NCBI GenBank assembly: GCA_004377245.1
Contig: SOIK01000236.1
Span: 1 to 5,021, forward strand
Reading direction: 5' to 3'
Length of the DNA: 5,021 nt
Source of the DNA: Sulfurovum sp.
Lineage (GTDB): Bacteria; Campylobacterota; Campylobacteria; Campylobacterales; Sulfurovaceae
The notes below the pieces were generated by a model. That model saw nothing but the letters and a program-made list of their open reading frames with translations, ran no database searches and was not told the origin of the DNA. This document shows positions 1 to 5,021 of the stretch, in pieces. Both the position numbers and the translations under genes were made by a program. The first letter of the stretch is position 1; each line of letters starts with the position of its first letter.

Positions 1-411
1 CCTAAGTACCTTTTCAAAAGAGAGATAGCAGTAGCAAAATCAGCAAGTCAGATCATCTTTTTAGATGGTGCAGTATGGGCAGAAGATCTAGATGCAGGTT
101 TGACACATAGGCTTATAGGTTTTTTACAAAAAAAGTTTAATCAACCTAGTGTATTCGAGTATCCTTGGGGTACAGATAAACAACCGGACACAAAAGTAAA
201 AGTACAAGTAACACGTTTCATAGCACAAGGAGACAAAGTCTATCTTGATGCTAACTGGGAAGTGGAAAATATGAAATCTCATAGACGTAGTGCAAAACTT
301 TTTAGTACAACAGTACCTACTAAAAGTGATGCCAGTAGTGTTGTAGATGCTATGGATAGAGCTTTTGGCAAGCTTGAAGAAGATGTGGCAAGAGGCATAA
401 AACAGTTCTAA
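1..411 (+). CDS. PqiC/YmbA-like ABC-transport auxiliary lipoprotein (C-terminal part, start outside window)
   Basis: The frame is open from base 1 to the TAA at 409-411 and gives 136 residues, so the N-terminus with any lipoprotein signal lies upstream of the window. The segment LFKREIAVAKSASQ, followed by IIFLDGAVWAEDLDAGLTHR (about residues 4-37), matches the core of the ABC_trans_aux (PqiC/YmbA, DUF330-type) family. There a beta strand is followed by a W-A-E/D motif (here W26-A27-E28) and a helix. The rest alternates strands (VKVQVTRFIAQGDKVYLDANWEV) and ends in a charged helix, as expected for the family. Family members are usually about 190-220 residues, so roughly the last two thirds is present. 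They are outer-membrane-anchored periplasmic lipoproteins that partner MCE proteins (PqiB, MlaD-like) in lipid transport between membranes. The MCE, permease and ATPase genes would be expected just upstream; this is inference. A TTG at 100 could be read as a start, but the conserved core extends in frame before it. Confidence 0.8.
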   Translation, partial: PKYLFKREIAVAKSASQIIFLDGAVWAEDLDAGLTHRLIGFLQKKFNQPSVFEYPWGTDKQPDTKVKVQVTRFIAQGDKVYLDANWEVENMKSHRRSAKLFSTTVPTKSDASSVVDAMDRAFGKLEEDVARGIKQF

Positions 412-420
412 AGCCAAAAT

Positions 421-451
421 TTACAAACAATGCATAGGATAAAGATACAAT
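421..451 (+). promoter_or_regulatory. Possible sigma-70-type promoter before the RND gene
   Basis: The 60-base gap between the PqiC-like stop and the RND start holds TACAAT at 446-451, one base from TATAAT, preceded by AAAGA and followed by an A-run. TTACAA at 421-426 could be a -35-like element, but the 19-base spacing is long. Epsilonproteobacterial promoters often lack a clear -35, so the call rests mostly on the -10 match in AT-rich sequence. If real, transcription would start near 457-460 and leave a very short leader. No terminator hairpin was seen after the upstream gene, so read-through is also possible. Confidence 0.4.
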
Positions 452-461
452 AAAAAAATTT

Positions 462-466
462 AGGGA
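462..466 (+). promoter_or_regulatory. Ribosome binding site of the RND gene
   Basis: AGGGA at 462-466 lies five to six bases before the ATG at 472. It is flanked by ATTTA (458-462) and TAAAT (467-471), which could form a very weak 5-bp hairpin around the site. It supports the ATG at 472 as the start. Confidence 0.55.
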
Positions 467-471
467 TAAAT

Positions 472-2898
472 ATGCATAAAAAGTTAGAAAATCTCATGGG
501 AAAAATGGGGGTATTCATACATGATAACCCTTTCAAAGTTATTGTTGTGGTACTCATGCTCTTGGCTTTTCCACTCTCTCATGTACCACAGATAAAGATG
601 GATACTTCTACTGAGGGCTTTATGCATGAGGATGACCCTGTACTCATTACTTATAATAAGTTTCGTGCCCAGTTTGGACGTGATGAACGAGTGGCTATCT
701 CCATCAAAAGTGATAATATTTTTACTTTAGCATTTTTGCAAACACTTAAAGAGATACATGAGGAGATAGAAAACAATGTACCTTTTGTAGAGGATATTAC
801 TTCACTCTATACTGTGAGAAATACCAGAGGAGAGGGAGACAAACTCATTACGGATGATCTGTTAGAGCCTTTTCCTGCCACACAAGCTCAGGTTGATACC
901 ATTAAACAAAGAGCATTGGAGTCACACTTTTATAAAGATCTGTTTATCTCGCAAGATGGAAAGATGACAACGATCATTGTTGAGACCGATGCCTATTCTC
1001 ATGAAGGTGAAAAAGAGGTAGCTGATGAAGATGCTTTTGAAGAGGAAGGAGCATTTGGGGAAGAAGAATTTGAGAATGTAAGTACAGATAACGTAGTGGG
1101 AACTAAAGAGCGACCATTCTTAACTGATCAGGAGAATGCCAAACTGGTTCATGCTATTTTGGACATCACAGACAAATACAAAAAAGAGGGACTTGAGATC
1201 TATGTGGCAGGTTCGCCAGCAGTCATGGATGCACTCAAAGCACAGATGCAAGCAGATATGCAAAAGTTTACCCGTGTAACTTTTCTCATCATTGTCATCT
1301 TTTTGTTTGTAATGTTTAGACGGGTGAGTGCAGTTGTTTATCCACTAATAGTTATTTTCCTCTCTCTGCTTACAACAGTAGGTACGATGGCATGGGCAGG
1401 TGTGGCATTCAAGTTGCCAACCCAGATAGTACCTTCGTTACTTCTTGCGGTGAGTGTGGGTGCAACGGTGCATATTCTCTCCATATTTTTTGATAGTTTT
1501 AATGCCAAAGGAGATAAAAAAGAGGCACTTGGATATACACTGGGGCACTCTGGATTGGCTATTGCGATGACATCTGTAACAACGGCTATTGGGGTGGGGT
1601 CATTTTCAGGGTCTGAAGTGGCACCTATCTCCGATTTGGGTATCTTTGCATCGCTAGGGGTGATGGTCTCTTTGGTCTTGACACTTACCTTACTGCCAGC
1701 ACTTTTGAGCATTACAAAACTTAAACCAAAAGCCAAAAAAGGTATGGGTAAACTAGATAACGTAATGAAAAAACTTGCAACAGTACCTGTGAAGTACTAT
1801 AAAAGTATCATTATTTTTAGTGCCATCTTGGTTATTATGGCTTTGGTTTTATCTTCAAAAATAGTACTTTCTCACAACCCTCTCTATTGGTTCCAAGCAG
1901 ATAACTATAACCGTATCTCAACAGAGGTGATAGATACAAATATGAATGGAACGGTTACCATAGAAGCAGTGGTTGATGCGGGGGTAGAGAATGGATGGAA
2001 TGACCCAGTACGATTGGAAAAACTGAATGTACTCTCGGATAAGTTAGAAAAATATGTAGATAGCTATACGCACATTGGTAAAGTAGTCTCTATCTCAACC
2101 ATCGTTAAAGAGACAAACCGTGCATTGCATGAGAATCAAGAGGAGTACTATAGTATCCCTAATGATGCAGATCTTGTTTCTCAAGAACTTTTACTTTTTG
2201 AAAACTCTGGAAGTGATGACCTTGAAGATGTGGTAGATAGCCAATTCTCTAAAGCAAGGATCACCATCAAACTCCCATGGACTGATGCGGTAAAAGCAGT
2301 GGCTGTACTTGATTATGTGAAAAAAGAGGTAGAGGCTACTTTCCCGAAAGACAGAGTAGAAACCACAGGGATGATACCGCTACTCATCAACACCTTTGCA
2401 CAAGCAGTAAGTTCGTCAGTCATGAGTTACTTCATCGCATTTATAGGTATCAGTTTTATGATGATGCTTATTTTGGGTTCAGTACGCGTAGGACTGCTTA
2501 GTATGATACCAAACCTTACGCCTATCATTTTGGGACTACTCATTATGTATGTAGTCAATATACCGTTAGATATGTTCACACTACTTATCGGCTCTATCGC
2601 TATAGGGCTTGCGGTGGATGACACTATACATTTTATGCACAATTTTAGGCGATACTACCTTGAGAGTGGCGATAGTGCTAAAGCGATAGAGCAAACTTTT
2701 TTCACTACTGGTAAAGCACTGGTGATTACTACGATCGTATTATCATTGGGTTTTTATGCCTATTTGATGGCGCAGATGGTGTCAGTACAAAACTTTGGTT
2801 TACTTACAGGCTCTGTGATAGTGTTAGCATTGCTTGCTGACCTTCTCCTTGCCCCTGCGTTGATGATAGTGGTTGCGAAGCGTGGCTGGATAAAATAG
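472..2898 (+). CDS. RND-superfamily (MMPL/SSD-type) inner-membrane transporter, 808 aa
   Basis: The protein has the two-fold RND layout. TM1 is near residues 20-38, followed by a large periplasmic domain (about 39-264). TM2-TM6 fall near 267-283, 286-309, 317-340, 361-380 and 388-413. TM7 is near 443-463, followed by a second periplasmic domain (about 464-645). TM8-TM12 fall near 648-668, 673-696, 699-722, 747-768 and 774-802. The hallmark GLAVDDTIHF motif is at 712-721 in TM10. D716 and D717 there are the expected proton-relay acids of MMPL/SSD-type RND proteins. The matching TM4 stretch (AVSVGATVHI, 326-335) has G330 and A331 instead. An acidic insert (about 171-201) sits in the first periplasmic domain. 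The length and lack of a long docking loop fit the MMPL/hopanoid- and sterol-transporter-like branch better than AcrB-type (HAE1) drug pumps of about 1,030 residues. Proton-driven movement of a lipid or hydrophobic compound is the likely role, supported by the downstream LolA-like and DUF1302 genes. The substrate is unknown. The ATG is supported by AGGGA just upstream. Confidence 0.9.
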   Translation: MHKKLENLMGKMGVFIHDNPFKVIVVVLMLLAFPLSHVPQIKMDTSTEGFMHEDDPVLITYNKFRAQFGRDERVAISIKSDNIFTLAFLQTLKEIHEEIENNVPFVEDITSLYTVRNTRGEGDKLITDDLLEPFPATQAQVDTIKQRALESHFYKDLFISQDGKMTTIIVETDAYSHEGEKEVADEDAFEEEGAFGEEEFENVSTDNVVGTKERPFLTDQENAKLVHAILDITDKYKKEGLEIYVAGSPAVMDALKAQMQADMQKFTRVTFLIIVIFLFVMFRRVSAVVYPLIVIFLSLLTTVGTMAWAGVAFKLPTQIVPSLLLAVSVGATVHILSIFFDSFNAKGDKKEALGYTLGHSGLAIAMTSVTTAIGVGSFSGSEVAPISDLGIFASLGVMVSLVLTLTLLPALLSITKLKPKAKKGMGKLDNVMKKLATVPVKYYKSIIIFSAILVIMALVLSSKIVLSHNPLYWFQADNYNRISTEVIDTNMNGTVTIEAVVDAGVENGWNDPVRLEKLNVLSDKLEKYVDSYTHIGKVVSISTIVKETNRALHENQEEYYSIPNDADLVSQELLLFENSGSDDLEDVVDSQFSKARITIKLPWTDAVKAVAVLDYVKKEVEATFPKDRVETTGMIPLLINTFAQAVSSSVMSYFIAFIGISFMMMLILGSVRVGLLSMIPNLTPIILGLLIMYVVNIPLDMFTLLIGSIAIGLAVDDTIHFMHNFRRYYLESGDSAKAIEQTFFTTGKALVITTIVLSLGFYAYLMAQMVSVQNFGLLTGSVIVLALLADLLLAPALMIVVAKRGWIK

Positions 2899-2910
2899 GG
2901 ATTGCAGAGT

Positions 2911-2941
2911 ACGTCATCCTGAACTTGTTTCAGAATGACGT
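2911..2941. repeat. REP-like imperfect palindrome in the RND/LolA-like intergenic gap
   Basis: Bases 2911-2923 and 2929-2941 pair as 7 bp, one C/A mismatch (2918/2934), then 5 bp, around the 5-base loop CTTGT. The core CCTGAACTTGTTTCAG is a sequence I recall as a dispersed intergenic palindrome in many unrelated bacteria. Read through on the minus strand it gives the peptide LKQVQDD, often seen in spurious small ORFs. There is no T-tract after the second arm, so it does not look like a standard intrinsic terminator. In a read-through transcript it would form a hairpin 24 bases before the next start codon. It could attenuate, stabilise the mRNA end, or simply be a mobile non-coding repeat. Confidence 0.75.
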
Positions 2942-2952
2942 TAATTTCAAAT

Positions 2953-2958
2953 AAAGGA
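2953..2958 (+). promoter_or_regulatory. Ribosome binding site of the LolA-like gene
   Basis: AAAGGA lies seven bases before the ATG at 2966. It is a strong match to the anti-Shine-Dalgarno sequence, lies outside the palindrome at 2911-2941, and so should stay accessible if that hairpin forms. It fixes the start. Confidence 0.75.
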
Positions 2959-2965
2959 AAACAAA

Positions 2966-3766
2966 ATGAACACAAAAAAACTATTAATTGGACTTACATT
3001 AGGGCTTTCACTTATAACAACAAATTTACTTGCAGACGATGCAAAAGCCAGAGCCATCATGGAAAAAGTAGATGCCAGAGATGATGGTACAACATTAGAA
3101 CAAGATATGCTTATGATACTGATAGACAAAAATGGTAAAAAAAGAACCAGAGATATCAAATCTTACGGAAAAGACTTTGGTGTAGATGAGCATCGTATCA
3201 TGTTCTTCAAAAGCCCTGCAGATGTGAAAAATACGGCTTTTTTGACCTATGACTATGACAACGCCAAAAGAGATGATGACCAGTGGCTCTATCTGCCGGC
3301 ACTCAAAAAAGTGAAACGTATTCCAAGTGCTGATAAGAGTTCAAGTTTCATGGGGTCTGATTTCTCATACTTTGATATGACAGACCGTGACCTGGAGGAT
3401 TATGACTTCAAACTTCTTAAAGAGACAGAGGTTAGAGGAAAGAAAGCATGGATGATAGAGTCTATACCGCGTAATAATAAAGTCATAAAAGAGTCAGGCT
3501 ATACGAAAAGCATTGCACTAGTAAGACAAGATAACTACGTCGTGGTAAGAGCGATCAATTTTATGAAAAACGGAAAGAAAAAGTATTTGGATGTGAGAAG
3601 ACTTCACAAAGAAAAAGGTGTATGGCTTCCTGATGAGATGACGATGACAACTAAAAAAGGTAAAAGTACCGTGCATAAAACCATTTTGAAGTTTTCTAAC
3701 ATTAAACTAAATAAAGCGATCGATAACAGTATGTTTACTACTAGACGTTTAGAAAAAGGAATGTAG
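2966..3766 (+). CDS. Periplasmic LolA-like 'outer membrane lipoprotein-sorting protein' family, 266 aa
   Basis: The N-terminus MNTKKLLIGLTLGLSLITTN is a Sec signal peptide: Lys4-Lys5, a hydrophobic core, and likely cleavage after LLA at residue 23, leaving DDAKA. There is no lipobox Cys, so the mature protein should be soluble in the periplasm. The core has the family signature WLYLPALKKVKRI (107-119) followed by FMGSDFSYFDM (128-138), typical of the LolA-like family annotated as outer membrane lipoprotein-sorting protein (the PF17131 type). The C-terminal half continues as beta strands (for example KKAWMIESIP, NYVVVRAINFM, GVWLPDEMTMTT), as expected for a LolA/LolB-fold half-barrel. The length of about 243 mature residues is normal for the family. 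The fold binds lipids or acyl chains. Lying between an RND permease gene and an outer-membrane protein gene, it is best read as the periplasmic carrier of that system rather than as the housekeeping LolA; this is inference. The gene is 67 bases after the RND stop and one base before the next start. Confidence 0.88.
   Translation: MNTKKLLIGLTLGLSLITTNLLADDAKARAIMEKVDARDDGTTLEQDMLMILIDKNGKKRTRDIKSYGKDFGVDEHRIMFFKSPADVKNTAFLTYDYDNAKRDDDQWLYLPALKKVKRIPSADKSSSFMGSDFSYFDMTDRDLEDYDFKLLKETEVRGKKAWMIESIPRNNKVIKESGYTKSIALVRQDNYVVVRAINFMKNGKKKYLDVRRLHKEKGVWLPDEMTMTTKKGKSTVHKTILKFSNIKLNKAIDNSMFTTRRLEKGM
3756..3760 (+). promoter_or_regulatory. Ribosome binding site that decides a GTG start
   Basis: AAGGA (in AAAAAGGA, 3753-3760) lies within the last codons of the LolA-like gene, seven bases before the GTG at 3768. 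This is the same spacing as the site before the LolA-like gene. The first in-frame ATG (3789) has no such site at proper distance and would remove the only Lys of the signal peptide n-region. The GTG is therefore preferred. Confidence 0.7.
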
Positions 3767-3767
3767 G

Positions 3768-5021
3768 GTGCATAAAGTTTCATTATCAATGTTCACAGCT
3801 ATAGCTCTTATGAGCTTCACACTTCATGCCAATGAAGTGGATGAAGTACTAGAGGGGTTTGATGATACACCTCCTGCAACAACAGTACAAACAACGGCAA
3901 GTGATGATCTCCTTGATGGCTTTGATGATGAGACCGTACAAAGTTCTGAAGTAAAAGAAGATGATGCGATAAGCCTCATACCTGGACTTACAGGAAAACT
4001 TACAGAGCAAGTAGCATATTCGCTTTATAATGATAAACCGCATGACAACTTCTCTTCACTTAAAAGTTCACTCTTTTTAGACTATGAACACAAGTTTAAA
4101 AATGGGTTCAAGTTTAAAGCCAATGCCAAAGCCTATTATGATGCCATTTATGACATAAGAGGGAGTGATAAATACAGTAAAGATGAGTTAGATGAGCTTA
4201 GAAGTGAAGTAGAACTTTTTGATGCCTACATCGAAGGAAGCATCACCGATAACTTTGACATGAAGCTGGGGCGACAAGTCGTTGTTTGGGGTCGTAGTGA
4301 TACAATCCGTGTAACCGATGTCCTTAATCCTTTAGATAACCGTAGACCAGGGATGGTAGACATAGAAGACCTTAGACTACCAGTTACTATGGCTAAGTTT
4401 GATTACTTTGTAGGAGACTGGCGTGTGACACCTATAGCCATACTCGAACAACGTTTTACGAAAAACCCTCCATTTGGTTCTGCTTTTTATCCTGCTCCTT
4501 TTGCTGCTCCCTCTGATGAAAGTTATTCTGATGTCACTTATGCACTCAGTGTAGGTGGAGAGTTTTCAGGTTGGGATGTCAACTTTTATGCTGCACGCAT
4601 ACATGATGATTCAGGACAAGTAGTGATGGCATCAACACCCATCATTAAACATGATAAAGTCAATATGTTTGGAACCGCTCTGAACGTATTAAATGGAAGT
4701 TGGCTTTTTAAAACAGAATTGGCTTATTTTGATGGACTCAAATACAGTTCAACTCAAGAGAAAGAGTTTACACGTACGGATGTCCTTCTTGGTGTAGAGT
4801 ATAAAGGCATCGCTGATACACTCATCTCTTATGATGTAGTTGCAAGAACGATAGGTGGATATGATGATAGATTAAAAAATGAATTAAATCCTCTTGATAA
4901 GCATACCTATCAACATGCTTTTCGTGTAAGCAGTGACTTTATGAATGCAATACTTACAGCCAATTATCTCATATCACTTTATGGTTCAAAACTTGATGAA
5001 GGTGGTTTTCAAAGAGCATGG
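3768..5021 (+). CDS. DUF1302-type outer-membrane protein (N-terminal 418 codons, runs off window)
   Basis: The frame opens at GTG 3768, one base after the previous TAG, and is open to the last base of the window. The start VHKVSLSMFTAIALMSFTLHA is a signal peptide with likely cleavage after LHA at residue 21. The mature N-terminus carries two copies of a D-D/E-hydrophobic-L-D/E-GFDD motif (25-33 and 46-54) in an acidic, Thr-rich linker. After that come alternating amphipathic strands rich in aromatics, typical of an outer-membrane beta-barrel. The diagnostic stretch is LGRQVVVWGRSDTIRV (167-182) followed by TDVLNPLDNR (183-192), which is characteristic of DUF1302 (PF06980). DUF1302 proteins are often encoded beside RND permeases and LolA-like or DUF1329 proteins and are thought to be outer-membrane channels or receptors for hydrophobic compounds; the function is not well established. 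Coupling by overlap of its ribosome binding site with the preceding gene suggests co-translation. The C-terminus is outside the window, so full length and the last barrel strand cannot be judged. Confidence 0.87.
   Translation, partial: MHKVSLSMFTAIALMSFTLHANEVDEVLEGFDDTPPATTVQTTASDDLLDGFDDETVQSSEVKEDDAISLIPGLTGKLTEQVAYSLYNDKPHDNFSSLKSSLFLDYEHKFKNGFKFKANAKAYYDAIYDIRGSDKYSKDELDELRSEVELFDAYIEGSITDNFDMKLGRQVVVWGRSDTIRVTDVLNPLDNRRPGMVDIEDLRLPVTMAKFDYFVGDWRVTPIAILEQRFTKNPPFGSAFYPAPFAAPSDESYSDVTYALSVGGEFSGWDVNFYAARIHDDSGQVVMASTPIIKHDKVNMFGTALNVLNGSWLFKTELAYFDGLKYSSTQEKEFTRTDVLLGVEYKGIADTLISYDVVARTIGGYDDRLKNELNPLDKHTYQHAFRVSSDFMNAILTANYLISLYGSKLDEGGFQRAW
3840..3929 (+). repeat. Two-copy coding repeat (xxLxGFDD motif) in the DUF1302-type protein
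   Basis: Residues 25-33 (DEVLEGFDD, bases 3840-3866) and 46-54 (DDLLDGFDD, bases 3903-3929) are near-identical nonapeptides separated by a 12-residue linker of Thr, Ala, Pro and Val. They share Asp1, Leu4, Gly6, Phe7, Asp8 and Asp9, with acidic residues at positions 2 and 5 in both. They come directly after the predicted signal-peptide cleavage site, before the first barrel-like strands. This suggests an exposed periplasmic N-terminal tail. Confidence 0.75.

Noticed and set aside
100..411. A separate 103-residue gene starting at TTG 100
   Set aside because: The same frame is open back to base 1 and carries the conserved PqiC-like core before position 100, so this is an internal codon of a truncated longer gene.
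430..477. Two ATGCAT palindromes (430-435 and 472-477) flanking the putative promoter
   Set aside because: Six-base palindromes are expected by chance in AT-rich DNA and the second overlaps the start codon; there is no further dyad symmetry to support an operator.
1338..1736. A 132-residue open frame on the minus strand
   Set aside because: It lies wholly within the well-supported RND gene, has no recognisable domain, and looks like an antisense shadow of transmembrane coding sequence.
2911..2950. Intrinsic terminator after the RND gene
   Set aside because: The hairpin has a mismatch and is followed by TTAATTTCAAAT rather than a run of T, so it fits a REP-like element better than a classical terminator.
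2760..2975. A 71-residue open frame on the minus strand spanning the intergenic gap
   Set aside because: Its only recognisable piece (LKQVQDD) is the translation of the REP-like palindrome; the rest is antisense to the end of the RND gene.
3849..4043. A 64-residue open frame on the minus strand
   Set aside because: It is antisense to the DUF1302-type gene; its Cys- and Arg-rich composition is what reverse reading of that coding sequence gives, with no domain or supporting ribosome binding site seen.

Overview
The window looks like an AT-rich chromosomal segment of a mesophilic Campylobacterota (epsilonproteobacterial) organism, in the style of Sulfurovum or Sulfurimonas. The basis is low-GC codon use, tight gene packing on one strand, AAAGGA-type ribosome binding sites, and the overall character of the proteins. 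The genus is an inference from composition and gene types only. No rRNA, tRNA, CRISPR array, insertion sequence or phage gene was seen.

Layout, all on the + strand: (1) 1-411, the C-terminal part of a PqiC/YmbA-type ABC-transport auxiliary lipoprotein whose start lies before the window; (2) 412-471, a 60-base gap with a plausible sigma-70-like -10 element and a ribosome binding site; (3) 472-2898, a complete 808-residue RND-superfamily (MMPL/SSD-type) inner-membrane transporter; (4) 2899-2965, a 67-base gap holding a 31-base imperfect palindrome of a dispersed REP-like type, then a strong ribosome binding site; (5) 2966-3766, a complete 266-residue secreted protein of the LolA-like 'outer membrane lipoprotein-sorting protein' family; (6) 3768-5021, the first 418 codons of a DUF1302-type outer-membrane protein. 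The last starts at a GTG one base after the preceding stop codon and runs off the end of the window.

Genes 3, 5 and 6 form a recurring type of set: an RND permease in the inner membrane, a soluble periplasmic LolA-fold protein, and an outer-membrane protein. The most economical reading is a trans-envelope route for a lipid or other hydrophobic molecule. The substrate and direction cannot be read from the sequence. The neighbouring PqiC-like lipoprotein belongs to the MCE/Mla/Pqi type of lipid transport, so two envelope lipid-trafficking systems may sit side by side.

The window is mostly recognisable families. The points most worth a second look are the loss of the acidic pair in the first transmembrane repeat of the RND protein, an acidic low-complexity insert in its first periplasmic domain, a duplicated GFDD motif at the mature N-terminus of the DUF1302 protein, and the REP-like palindrome placed between the RND and LolA-like genes. 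No clearly undescribed system was found.
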